DNA from: Clostridium sp.
GTDB taxonomy: Bacteria; Bacillota; Clostridia; Lachnospirales; Lachnospiraceae
Length of the DNA stretch: 49,483 nt
Direction: 5' to 3'
Assembly: GCA_023664775.1 (NCBI GenBank)
Contig: JAMPEW010000022.1
Span: 1-49,483 of the forward strand
The notes beneath the pieces are model-generated. The model had not been told where the DNA came from and made no database searches. It was given only the letters and a program-made list of their open reading frames with translations. Of this stretch, positions 7,609 through 15,441 are shown in pieces. A program made the position numbers and the translations under genes. Position 1 is the first letter of the stretch. Every line of letters begins with the position of its first letter.

Positions 7609-8391
7609 CTACATATCCCTTTTCTTAAATATTCTATAGCTGATTAAAACATAGACTGCCCCGACAACAAGTGATACAATAACCGAGCCTTTAAGCAGTG
7701 ACGCATCTATTGCTCCATCATAGACGGTTACCATTTCATCGCCGATAAGCCTAGGGATTGAATTTGAAAATTCTGATAATGCCACAAGATTTGAAAATGC
7801 AGATATGGCATCAATATTAATATCCAATATTTCCTTAATAATCATAAGCGGTAAAAACGAAACCATTACCATCATATATCCAAGGACGATTCCTGCATTG
7901 CTGTTTTTTACCAATACTGTTATAAAAACAATCACACAAATCCACCTTATGTACGGACAAAGCATAACAGCAAATCTTATAACAAAATCACTCACATTTA
8001 AGCTGTAACCCCAACCATTTATTATTGTAAAGAAAATAAGAGGAATGACTGCCACAATCACTGTTGAAATAACTGTCCATGCAAATGCGACAAGCAGCCT
8101 TCCAAAAAACACCTGTGCCCTTGAATGTCCTGACAACATCTCATAATTAATTGTTTTGTCGTTCATGTCCCATCCGATTATTCTTGTGACAATAATAAGT
8201 GAAATAATCACAAAAACAAAAGGAAGCATCGAAAACATGCTTACTGCATACAGGCTGCCCGTCATATAATCAAGTCCCGCATCGTCAAAGAAAAGCCCGG
8301 CAACAGGAAGAAGCAGGGAAACAAGCAGTCCATATATGATAAGGTTATCTCCCTTAATTTGATAATTCTGTGCTTTCATTATGTTCCACAT
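7609..8391 (-). CDS. ABC-2 type transporter permease (first subunit)
   Basis: About 260 residues with six membrane segments and the shared MLSGHSRAQVFFGRLL loop. Possible starts are GTG 8400, ATG 8391 and ATG 8379. TAGGTGAG is well placed for ATG 8391, which I prefer. All of them overlap the 3' end of the ATPase gene by 26-47 bp, implying translational coupling. It forms the exporter with the second permease and the ATPase. Confidence 0.85.
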   Translation of the reverse strand: MWNIMKAQNYQIKGDNLIIYGLLVSLLLPVAGLFFDDAGLDYMTGSLYAVSMFSMLPFVFVIISLIIVTRIIGWDMNDKTINYEMLSGHSRAQVFFGRLLVAFAWTVISTVIVAVIPLIFFTIINGWGYSLNVSDFVIRFAVMLCPYIRWICVIVFITVLVKNSNAGIVLGYMMVMVSFLPLMIIKEILDINIDAISAFSNLVALSEFSNSIPRLIGDEMVTVYDGAIDASLLKGSVIVSLVVGAVYVLISYRIFKKRDM

Positions 8392-9304
8392 TCTGCTCAC
8401 CTACCATATCCATATAATATTTTTCCAAATTAGCTTCATTAACATTAAGGGTTATTGGAACAACGCCTCCCTCATATAGGGCTTTCGATACAGTTACAAG
8501 ATTATCCATCTGCTCATACAGACGTATGCTTCCGTCCTCCTCTATGTCATAATCTGACGCATTTAGTTTTTCCTGCAATATCACAATTGCCCGCTCATCA
8601 TTATCCGTGTGAATATGATAATATTCCTTGCAAAGCTTTTTCAGCTCGTCTGCGGAAACCGACTGAATCAGCTCGCCGTGATGAATAAAAATGTAATCTG
8701 TACAAAGAAGCGACAGCTCGCTTAAAATATGGGAGGAAATAACTATCGTTATATGCTCCTCCCGATTAAGCTTGAGGAGAAGCTCCCTGATTTCAACAAT
8801 TCCCTCAGGGTCAAGTCCGTTTATAGGCTCATCCATAACCATGATTTCAGGCTTTGAGAGAAGGGCTATGGCTATTCCAAGCCTCTGTCTCATTCCAAGG
8901 GAAAAGTTTTTAACGTGCTTTTTTCCTGTATTTTCAAGTCCTACGATTTTTAGAACCTCGTCTATTCTTTTTTTGTCAGGAATCCCCTTTTGTATTCTCT
9001 GCTTTTCAAGATTCTGCCTTGCCGTCATTTTCTCCTTTGCATAAGGAGTCTCAATCATAAAGCTCATGCGGCTTCTCGCCTTTGCAAGTCCATTTTCATC
9101 ACTGCTGCCAAAAATATTCATATCGCCCTCCGTAGGCAGAACAAGTCCTCCCAGCAGCTTCATGATTGTTGTCTTACCTGCGCCGTTTGGTCCAATCAGA
9201 CCACAAATCATCCCCTCCTTAATCTGAAAGGAAACGTCATTTACTACCGTCTGCTTCATGTATTGCTTTTTCAGTTTTTTTACTTCAATTAATGTGTCCG
9301 GCAT
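8354..9304 (-). CDS. ABC transporter ATP-binding protein
   Basis: 316 residues. Walker A GPNGAGKTT (about 38-46), a Q-loop region, signature FSLGMRQRLGIA (about 134-145), Walker B IMVMDEPINGLDP (about 156-168) and a switch His in VISSHILSE (about 190) are all intact. The C-terminal extension of about 90 residues is typical for ATPases of ABC-2 exporters such as bacitracin or lantibiotic resistance pumps. AAAGGAGG precedes the ATG. It is first in an operon with two permeases and the S41 peptidase. A promoter and a terminator lie upstream, giving a possible attenuator. Confidence 0.93.
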   Translation of the reverse strand: MPDTLIEVKKLKKQYMKQTVVNDVSFQIKEGMICGLIGPNGAGKTTIMKLLGGLVLPTEGDMNIFGSSDENGLAKARSRMSFMIETPYAKEKMTARQNLEKQRIQKGIPDKKRIDEVLKIVGLENTGKKHVKNFSLGMRQRLGIAIALLSKPEIMVMDEPINGLDPEGIVEIRELLLKLNREEHITIVISSHILSELSLLCTDYIFIHHGELIQSVSADELKKLCKEYYHIHTDNDERAIVILQEKLNASDYDIEEDGSIRLYEQMDNLVTVSKALYEGGVVPITLNVNEANLEKYYMDMVGEQNVEHNESTELSN

Positions 9305-9431
9305 TTTTATCCTCCTTTAAGGTATTTTTACCAGTTTTCTTTCATTCTGAATATATAATAAAAAAGAAATATAAAGAATTTCTTAAATAATTTATTTTTT
9401 TAGTGGTTTTCATGTCCAGCTTCTTTACACA

Positions 9432-9470
9432 CAAAAAAGAGCGCAAGATTTTTCATTTTTTATGCGCTCT
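9432..9470 (-). terminator. Intrinsic terminator or attenuator before the ABC operon
   Basis: Read on the minus strand, AGAGCGCA and TGCGCTCT form a perfect 8-bp stem (9438-9470) around a 17-nt loop, followed directly by six T. It lies 128 bp before the ATPase start and downstream of a promoter candidate, so it may attenuate the operon. Confidence 0.65.
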
Positions 9471-9491
9471 GATGCAATGCTGCTCATTTTG

Positions 9492-9520
9492 TTAATATGA
9501 TAAATAATTTTTCTCAACAA
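9492..9520 (-). promoter_or_regulatory. Promoter candidate of the ABC operon leader
   Basis: TTGTTG (9515-9520) and TATTAA (9492-9497) on the minus strand with a 17-bp spacer. A transcript from here would run into the hairpin at 9438-9470. Confidence 0.4.
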
Positions 9521-9536
9521 GTATAAATACGTTCTC

Positions 9537-9565
9537 TTGTTTGATACCTTATTTTGTCGTATAAT
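9537..9565 (+). promoter_or_regulatory. Promoter of the MazF-like gene
   Basis: TTGTTT (9537-9542), 17-bp spacer and a perfect TATAAT (9560-9565). The -10 box lies inside an in-frame upstream extension starting with TTG at 9554, which argues that translation starts later, at ATG 9602. Confidence 0.6.
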
Positions 9566-9601
9566 GGTAAAAATATTGATTTTGCAATTGGAGATAATAT
9601 T

Positions 9602-10192
9602 ATGAGAGAATTAAGTGATGAAAAAATTAAAAATCAATTAGATAAACTATATAAAAATCTTATTAAATTAAAACGACTTGACATTGAAAATAATTATTGT
9701 ACAAATTTGTTGTCTTGGTTTAATGAAGTTATATTAAAAAATATTGCAATCTTTAAAAGTAAAAAATCTGAAACAGAAATGGACCAAGAATTATTTAAAA
9801 AACCGAGACAAAATGTTTATTGGATAGATTTTGGAAGAAATATCGGAAGCGAATTTAGAGATTTACATTTTGCTGTTGTAATATATGAATCTAAATATAC
9901 TGCCTTGGTTGTTCCATTAACTTCTAAAAAGGAATATGACCCCCAATGGATAGAGGAGAACAAAAATACAATTGTAGACTTAGGTATTATTGATGGTTTC
10001 CCAGAAGAAAGCAAAGAATGTTATGCTTGTACTTTTATGATGCAATCTGTAAGCAAAAAAAGGTTATCTAAATATGGAAATCCAAAAAAAGGTTATTTTG
10101 ATATAAAACTTACAAATGAACAAATGAAGCGAATTTGTAATAATTTATCACAAATCGCATATAATAGCATTGAAAAAAGAAAACATGATTGA
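9602..10192 (+). CDS. PemK/MazF-family toxin-like protein with N-terminal extension
   Basis: 196 residues from ATG 9602, which has TTGGAG 9 nt upstream; a longer TTG-start reading at 9554 overlaps the promoter. Residues 1-68 are helical and charged. From QNVYWIDFGRNIGSEFRDLH onward it follows the MazF/PemK pattern (a strand, the GSE...R turn, then AVVIYES and ALVVPLTS), the fold of mRNA-cleaving toxins. The gene is far richer in A+T than its neighbours and uses many AAA, ATA and TTA codons, a sign of transfer. No antitoxin gene is adjacent. A clear terminator follows at 10314. Toxicity is not established. Confidence 0.75.
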   Translation: MRELSDEKIKNQLDKLYKNLIKLKRLDIENNYCTNLLSWFNEVILKNIAIFKSKKSETEMDQELFKKPRQNVYWIDFGRNIGSEFRDLHFAVVIYESKYTALVVPLTSKKEYDPQWIEENKNTIVDLGIIDGFPEESKECYACTFMMQSVSKKRLSKYGNPKKGYFDIKLTNEQMKRICNNLSQIAYNSIEKRKHD

Positions 10193-10313
10193 CACAAAGA
10201 ATAAATCGTGATAAAGTTAATTAGTCGAAAGACAGTGAATTGATATGTTGGGGTTAGGATTTACCCAATGCCGATTGGCGTAAGCCAGTGAATTATAAAA
10301 GAAATTTCTTTTT

Positions 10314-10343
10314 GAGCAGTTACCATTTGTAACTGCTCTTTTT
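10314..10343 (+). terminator. Intrinsic terminator after the MazF-like gene
   Basis: GAGCAGTTAC and GTAACTGCTC form a perfect 10-bp stem with a 5-nt loop, followed by TTTTT. It ends the plus-strand transcript. The 120 bp between the toxin stop and this hairpin hold no gene. Confidence 0.85.
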
Positions 10344-10465
10344 CTATGTAATTCACACTTTTATTATATAAAATCAAGCCATTACCGATGATTGCATCAG
10401 CTATGCCAATTGCAATTAAGGGTGTATCAAAACTAGCTGACGCAAAAAAGCTTCTACAGCAACAC

Positions 10466-12271
10466 CTACTCAAACAGCTTAATATACTCCACCAGCAAAT
10501 TACTGTACCTGCTTTCATAAATACACTTCCTTGCCAGCTCAATATCATCCGTAATAATGTTGTCCACATTAAGCTCTGCCATTTTCGTAATGCTTTCCTT
10601 TGTATTGACCGTCCACACATAAAGCTGCTTTCCCTCCCTGTGGACACTGGCAATAAGGCTCGGCGTGGCATTTGTAGCCTCAACGCTGAAATGGTCTGCC
10701 GCCTCAAGCTTATTTATATCCCCATAGGCAAGGCTCATAACATAAACGGTTGTGATTGTGCTGTCATATTCCTTAACATTTTCAAGCACCTCATAAACCT
10801 GTGACGTGATGACACAGTTTTCTTCAATGCCCGCAGCCTTCACCACGTCTACCACGCATTTTTCAAAATCAGTTTCATGCCCTGTGGGTTTAAGCTCTAT
10901 ATTAAGCTTTATGTCATTTTCCCTGGCAAACGCTACAACCTGTGAAAGGAGCGGTATTTTTTCTCCTGCAAACGTACTGTCAAAAAAGCTTCCTGCATCT
11001 AATTTCGATATTTCCTCATAGGTAAGCTCCCATGTATTTGCATCAATGCCTGTCGTCCTCTTAAAATTTGTATCATGCATAACTATAATCTGTCCATCCT
11101 TGCTTTGCTGCACATCAAGCTCTATCCAGTCGGCGCCCATCTCCCTTGCACCTTCAAATGCCGCCATCGTATTTTCAGGGTAAAATGCAGACGCACCCCT
11201 GTGTGCCGTAACCTCCATGGTACGCACATATTCAATATTGGGATTTAATTTCCCCGAGCATAAGAAAAAACCAAGCGTAAGTCCAAGGACAACAACAACG
11301 CAGCCGAAAATAACATTACAGCAGTGTATAAAACGCATACGTTTTTTGCTTACGTTATATTCAGGGGCAGCACTGTGAATCATGTATTCTCCTGCTGCCT
11401 CCTTATGCCGATAATACATGACGCTGATACAGCCATAGCTTACGGGTATGGAAAGTCCTGCAAAAATACCAAAGGAAAAAATAATTATCATCCAAATAAC
11501 AGTAGAACTAAACCATTTCAAAATAAAAGCACCTGAAAATATTTTGCCGACAAACGATGCAATTATGATTGAAATACAGACAAACAAAATATATGTAACA
11601 ACAAAAAAAAGCTGTGTGAGCAGCATAGACAAGAAATCCTTAACTCTTTTCTTTTTGATAAGCCAGCTGCTCTTTCTTCTTGCCTCCTTAAAGCTGCAGC
11701 CCTCAAGGGTAAAATAGTGGAACGCATACATCCAACGCATCATAAGAATTGTTATTACAAGCATTGCCAAAGCAAACAATGCTGACAACACCGCATTTTT
11801 TTCTATATGGTTCATAATAAACTCAGGGATTGATATGGTTGACAAAAGCCCCGATGCCATTCCGATATTTGCAAGCGGCATAAACAAAAGCACCACGATG
11901 ACAAGCATAAAGTTTTTCGGTTTCCATGCCCGAAATGCATTTTTTACGGAAAACTTTACAATCTGTTGAAGATGCACCTTATTTTCCTGTGCTGATTGGT
12001 CGAGGATAAATATAACTGCGCTTATATCAATCATTGCGCCTGCCGTTGCAATGACAAAAATAAGTAACAGTGCAAGAATCGTAAAGGGGTTCAGAAGAAA
12101 GCCGCCTAAATTCTCAAGCGTAAGGTAATAGTAGCCCCGCACCCGCATAATAAGGTCAAAAAGCCCCCATATAAGCGGCACGAAAATAACCGCAGAGGCA
12201 AGCTTATAAATAAGCTCAAAGCCTACAAGCGTTTTCCAGTTACAAGCGATTAATTTTCTAATTTCCTTCAT
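10466..12271 (-). CDS. Membrane glycerophosphodiester phosphodiesterase
   Basis: 601 residues. The N-terminal half (1-340) has about seven to eight membrane segments and corresponds to the GDPD-associated membrane domain. After it comes a GDPD TIM barrel (about 352-590) with the catalytic signatures TAHRGASAFYPENT, ELDVQQSKDG, MHD and LNIELKP. It should hydrolyse glycerophosphodiesters, such as deacylated lipids or teichoic acid glycerophosphate, at the outer face of the membrane. The smaller acidic protein gene lies 88 bp upstream on the same strand and may be cotranscribed. Length and architecture are usual for Firmicutes members of this type. Confidence 0.9.
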   Translation of the reverse strand: MKEIRKLIACNWKTLVGFELIYKLASAVIFVPLIWGLFDLIMRVRGYYYLTLENLGGFLLNPFTILALLLIFVIATAGAMIDISAVIFILDQSAQENKVHLQQIVKFSVKNAFRAWKPKNFMLVIVVLLFMPLANIGMASGLLSTISIPEFIMNHIEKNAVLSALFALAMLVITILMMRWMYAFHYFTLEGCSFKEARRKSSWLIKKKRVKDFLSMLLTQLFFVVTYILFVCISIIIASFVGKIFSGAFILKWFSSTVIWMIIIFSFGIFAGLSIPVSYGCISVMYYRHKEAAGEYMIHSAAPEYNVSKKRMRFIHCCNVIFGCVVVVLGLTLGFFLCSGKLNPNIEYVRTMEVTAHRGASAFYPENTMAAFEGAREMGADWIELDVQQSKDGQIIVMHDTNFKRTTGIDANTWELTYEEISKLDAGSFFDSTFAGEKIPLLSQVVAFARENDIKLNIELKPTGHETDFEKCVVDVVKAAGIEENCVITSQVYEVLENVKEYDSTITTVYVMSLAYGDINKLEAADHFSVEATNATPSLIASVHREGKQLYVWTVNTKESITKMAELNVDNIITDDIELARKCIYESRYSNLLVEYIKLFE

Positions 12272-12359
12272 ACCTCAATTCCCCATCTGAAAGTTTTTCT
12301 AATGTCTTGCTGCTTAACGGCAATATCAATATGACCTGAATAAAAAATCCAATATTGAT

Positions 12360-12719
12360 TTAAAAATCAACATCCTCGTTTACAATAACCGACTTTATCC
12401 CCGATACCTTATTAAGTGCTTTTAAAATACCCTTTATTGCAGTGTCCTCATTATCAGGGTCTGAGCCTCCCAAATCAAGATAAATATTTACCTTGTCATC
12501 TTCATTTGATACGTCAAAATATCCCAAGTCTTCTTCCTCATCAAACGAATTGAAAAAATCTGATACCGCCTTATCAACTTCTGCAAATTTTTCATCCGTA
12601 ACACCATCTGCAAAATAAACGCTGTAATTAAAGTTCTCACCATCTGCACCAGCCATATGCACCTCATAATAAAGCCCCAGCTTATCAAACCCCATTATAT
12701 CATCAAATTCGTATTCCAT
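12360..12719 (-). CDS. Small acidic hypothetical protein (119 aa)
   Basis: 119 residues, strongly acidic (many Asp and Glu), without signal peptide or membrane segment; the C-terminal third alternates beta- and helix-prone stretches (KVNIYLDLGG, AIKGILKALNKVSGIKSVIVNED), so it is probably a soluble alpha/beta protein. I do not recognise the family. AAGGAG stands 9 nt before the ATG. It is upstream of, and possibly cotranscribed with, the membrane GDPD gene. Confidence 0.65.
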   Translation of the reverse strand: MEYEFDDIMGFDKLGLYYEVHMAGADGENFNYSVYFADGVTDEKFAEVDKAVSDFFNSFDEEEDLGYFDVSNEDDKVNIYLDLGGSDPDNEDTAIKGILKALNKVSGIKSVIVNEDVDF

Positions 12720-12736
12720 ATTTAACTCCTTTCAAG

Positions 12737-12754
12737 TTGAACATCGCCGCATCC
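12737..12754. repeat. Shared 18-mer upstream of two genes, copy 1
   Basis: TTGAACATCGCCGCATCC occurs here and again at 23419-23436, in both cases on the minus strand about 18 bp before the start codon of the downstream gene. Here GCCGC at 12745 can also pair with GCGGC near 12773. Confidence 0.6.
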
Positions 12755-12792
12755 TAATTTTGCTTCGCAAAAGCGGCGACGCTACATGTAAT

Positions 12793-12953
12793 CTAAGATA
12801 ATATTAGGCAATTGCGAAACTCTGCTTTATAATAACGTAAGCTGGAGAAAATATACAAGTTCATAAGCAGGGCATACGCTGAGTTGAATTTGTATATTTT
12901 CGACAACGTATATTAATAAAATATTAGTTTCGCAATTACCTACTAAGATAATA
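12793..12953. mobile_element. MITE-like fold-back element with 11-bp direct repeats
   Basis: A 138-bp element (12805-12942) begins TAGGCAATTGCGAAACT and ends with the inverted copy AGTTTCGCAATTACCTA (16 of 17 matching). A second inner inverted pair, GAAAATATACAAGTTCA and TGAATTTGTATATTTTC, also matches 16 of 17, so almost the whole element folds back on itself. CTAAGATAATA flanks it directly on both sides (12793-12803 and 12943-12953), as expected of a target duplication. It encodes nothing and sits between two minus-strand genes. Confidence 0.75.
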
Positions 12954-13011
12954 AAAAGATACCTTTTGGAGCTTATTATACAACAAAGTATACTATAAAG
13001 CAATTAAAATA

Positions 13012-14295
13012 CTAAACGCTTCGCCTGACTGCCATTGAAATCATAAATGCCGCAAGCTCTGCCGCTGGAAATGCAAGCCATACCCCATATATGCCCATAG
13101 CCTTTGAGAGCACAACCGCAAAAAACACAATTGCAATAATTCCTCTCATCAATGAGATGACAAAACATTCCTTCGCCCTGCCTATCGCTCCAAAATATCC
13201 TGCTCTTACAATATTTGTGGCTGCAATTAAAAAACCAAGGCTGTAAAGTCTGAGTCCCGCCACTGCATAATCTGCCATTTGCACCGACCCTTCACTGTTA
13301 AATGCAGCTACAATACCATCTGCAAATATCCAACAGGCAAAAACAAGCAGGACAGAGATTATCATTCCGATCTGTAAGGAATGTCTGCAAATTCTTTTCT
13401 TTGCGTCCTCGTCACCTGCGCCGCCCGCCTCGCTTGCCATCGGCTGTAACCCTTGTGCAATACCATTAAAAACAGCGATACCGACAATTGAAATATTTGC
13501 CACAACGCCATATGCGGCAACGCCTGCATTTCCAGCAATTTTAAGCAATACGAAATTAAATGTAAGCGTTGTCACTCCGCCTGAAATCTCACCCACAAAG
13601 GCTGATATGCCAAGCTGACATGCCAAAATAAGCTTTTTGACTGAGGGTAATTTTCTTACAAGCTGTATTGTATTTTTCGCTGAGCAATAATGAAGCATAC
13701 ACACTGCCATGCTGACAATCGGAGAAATTCCTGTTGCAAGGGCAGCCCCCTGCATCCCCATATCCATCGGAAACATGAAAATATAATCAAAAATAATGTT
13801 AAATATACTGCTTGACAGCGTAGCCGCCATGGCAATATTGGGATTGTTGTCATTTCTCACAAAAGCCGTCATTGTATAATTCAGTATAAATGCAGGTGCA
13901 AACAAAAGCGCAATTCTCATATATGAAATGCCTGTTTTCAGTATCATGTCATCGGCACCCATAAGCCTTAGCACATTTCCCGGTGCAAATATGCCAATTA
14001 CCACAAAAAACAGGCTAAACAGCAATGCGCACATAAATGAATTAGAAAAATATGCATTACAGTCCTCTTTTCCGAGGGATTTATCAAGGCTGTATCTGGT
14101 GGCAGAGCCAATTCCAATCATAGAACCGATGGCATACATAATTGCATAGACGGGAAGCGCCATATTTAATGCGGTAATTCCGTCTGTTCCTGCTGCAACG
14201 GAAATAAAAAATGTGTCCGCCAATACATATAATGAAATGCCAAGCATTGCAAATACGCTTGGAAATATAAATTTCCTCAGCTTCTTTTCTATCAT
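13012..14295 (-). CDS. MATE family efflux transporter
   Basis: 427 residues with about twelve hydrophobic segments in two similar halves, and MATE hallmarks such as FIMPSVFAM-like opening, ADTFFISVAAGTDGITALNMALPVY and the second-half AAYGVVANISIVGIAVFNGIAQGLQPMASEAGGAG. It should export cationic drugs or metabolites using a Na+ or H+ gradient. It stands behind a leader of about 270 nt that has its own promoter, several hairpins and an intrinsic terminator, so expression is likely controlled by attenuation. It lacks nearby efflux partners. Confidence 0.92.
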   Translation of the reverse strand: MIEKKLRKFIFPSVFAMLGISLYVLADTFFISVAAGTDGITALNMALPVYAIMYAIGSMIGIGSATRYSLDKSLGKEDCNAYFSNSFMCALLFSLFFVVIGIFAPGNVLRLMGADDMILKTGISYMRIALLFAPAFILNYTMTAFVRNDNNPNIAMAATLSSSIFNIIFDYIFMFPMDMGMQGAALATGISPIVSMAVCMLHYCSAKNTIQLVRKLPSVKKLILACQLGISAFVGEISGGVTTLTFNFVLLKIAGNAGVAAYGVVANISIVGIAVFNGIAQGLQPMASEAGGAGDEDAKKRICRHSLQIGMIISVLLVFACWIFADGIVAAFNSEGSVQMADYAVAGLRLYSLGFLIAATNIVRAGYFGAIGRAKECFVISLMRGIIAIVFFAVVLSKAMGIYGVWLAFPAAELAAFMISMAVRRSV

Positions 14296-14404
14296 TTATC
14301 CAAAGTCCTTTCTGCAAAACATGCCTTCTGCCCCTTTATGCCGCAACCACCTTAATGGCATTTCAAACGAATCCCGACAGGCATACCACAGGACATACAT
14401 CATT

Positions 14405-14436
14405 CAAAAAACGCATTTTCCTATGAAAGAAAATGC
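14405..14436 (-). terminator. Intrinsic terminator in the MATE leader
   Basis: GCATTTTC and GAAAATGC pair (8 bp, 8-nt loop, 14413-14436), followed on the minus strand by GTTTTTTG. Its first 3 nt are shared with the right arm of the preceding long hairpin. It lies 110 bp before the MATE start. Confidence 0.75.
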
Positions 14437-14566
14437 ATCCGCATATACATCTTCTAAGACCTAACGATGTATAAACGAATGCATCTGCACTCACTACCCG
14501 GTGGCAGTTCATATAAAGCTGTTATTTACGTCCCTTTAACAGCAGTCTGCGTTCCTTTAAAACCTA
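14405..14566 (-). ncRNA. Structured leader of the MATE gene, class unknown
   Basis: RNA expected from about 14566 downward. Visible hairpins in order: a weak CAGT/ACTG stem; GCTGTTA/TAACAGC around a 12-nt loop; ACTGCC/GGGTAGT; a long stem 14434-14483 (TGCATTCGTTTATACATC with its imperfect complement); and the terminator. The purine motif AAAGGRACG occurs twice. This promoter-structure-terminator order is that of a riboswitch or attenuator. I could not assign it to a known class. Confidence 0.5.
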
Positions 14567-14572
14567 ACTGTA

Positions 14573-14601
14573 ATAGTAACACTGCATGAAGCTTTTATCA
14601 A
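14573..14601 (-). promoter_or_regulatory. Promoter of the MATE leader
   Basis: TTGATA (14596-14601) and TACTAT (14573-14578) on the minus strand, 17-bp spacer. The -35 box overlaps the end of the DUF2798 gene. Confidence 0.55.
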
Positions 14602-15293
14602 TTATTTTTTTCAATTTCTTCCGCTAAGAGCTTACGCTGTCTTCTTTCGTGAGCAAGCCCCTCCTGAATAAACTCCATCCGCTTAAATATGTCTGCAATA
14701 ACATCTGCTTCATCCTCTGCACGTTCCTCGTCACCCTTTGCCATTCTCGCCTTAATATCCTTGACAAATATGGTCTTAAATATGACACGTACCGCAGGCT
14801 GGATAAAAAAGAGCTGCGTAAAAAATGCAAACGGGAAATTGTAGCATACAAGCTTAAGCCATGTTGCAAGCAGGCTTATTATGGAAAATCCTGCATAGTA
14901 CGGATAATACAAAAATGCGGCAATAAGGCTCATTGCAGGGCACATAAGACCGACCGTAGCACATATGATTGCACTCTCAAAAATCATAGGGTGATTTTTT
15001 CTCGGGTCAAATATTCTTGAAGCAAGCCGAAAGGATAACGGGCTTCCCATGATTACCTCAAGTATGTAGGCAAGGCAGAATTCAGTTAAAATTACTGCCC
15101 AAATCGGAACGAAGCGTCCAACCATATAGACGCCGCCCTGACTGTTGATTGCCCTGATTACAGACGTTTCATTATTTACGGACATAAGCGTTGCCCCATT
15201 TACAACATAAAGGCTGTAAAACACATAGGCATGCACCGTAATCACAACTGTAATAAGTGCAAAAATCATTCTTTGAAATTGGTTTCTTGGCAT
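14598..15293 (-). CDS. DUF2798-type membrane protein
   Basis: 231 residues from ATG 15293, which follows GGAGAATATT; an upstream in-frame extension to 15377 runs through a terminator hairpin and is unlikely to be translated. About four to five membrane segments, the MPRNQFQRMIFALI start and the LMCPAMSLIAAFLYY segment match DUF2798 proteins of Lachnospiraceae, whose function is unknown. The C-terminal 60 residues are charged and helical (RAEDEADVIADIFKRMEF), probably a cytosolic coiled coil. No promoter fits between the hairpin and the start, so it must be reached by read-through. Confidence 0.75.
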   Translation of the reverse strand: MPRNQFQRMIFALITVVITVHAYVFYSLYVVNGATLMSVNNETSVIRAINSQGGVYMVGRFVPIWAVILTEFCLAYILEVIMGSPLSFRLASRIFDPRKNHPMIFESAIICATVGLMCPAMSLIAAFLYYPYYAGFSIISLLATWLKLVCYNFPFAFFTQLFFIQPAVRVIFKTIFVKDIKARMAKGDEERAEDEADVIADIFKRMEFIQEGLAHERRQRKLLAEEIEKNN

Positions 15294-15315
15294 AATATTC
15301 TCCTCTCTTTCCCAA

Positions 15316-15386
15316 CAAAAAACACACGCCACCCCAAGTAACCATGTACCGTAATCAGATTTACATGCCCTTGGCAAAACGTGTGT
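15316..15386 (-). terminator. Terminator hairpin immediately upstream of the DUF2798 gene
   Basis: Minus-strand ACACACG (15380-15386) pairs with CGTGTGT (15322-15328), with inner CCAAG/CTTGG and CATGTA/TACATG pairs, followed by six T. It ends the kinase transcript or attenuates the DUF2798 gene, whose ATG is only about 22 nt further on. Confidence 0.75.
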
Positions 15387-15441
15387 CGTTAGTTAAATTA
15401 TTTCATACCACAGGACATTTTATCATCTTGCCCTAAAAATT

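Noticed and set aside
9554-9601. TTG-initiated N-terminal extension of the MazF-like gene
   Set aside because: It would overlap the TATAAT box of the gene's own promoter; ATG 9602 has a ribosome binding site.
10261-10707. Minus-strand open frame of 148 codons
   Set aside because: It lies mostly over the 3' end of the GDPD gene in another frame and crosses the toxin terminator; no start signal or homology.
14484-14566. Assignment of the MATE leader to cyclic di-GMP-I, cobalamin, ZTP or guanidine riboswitches
   Set aside because: Short resemblances (GGGACG, GTTAGGT, GCCACCGGG) exist, but the surrounding conserved cores of these classes could not be aligned by eye.
15294-15377. N-terminal extension of the DUF2798 protein
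   Set aside because: The added residues are encoded inside a terminator hairpin, and the family start MPRNQFQRMIF begins at 15293 behind GGAGAATATT.
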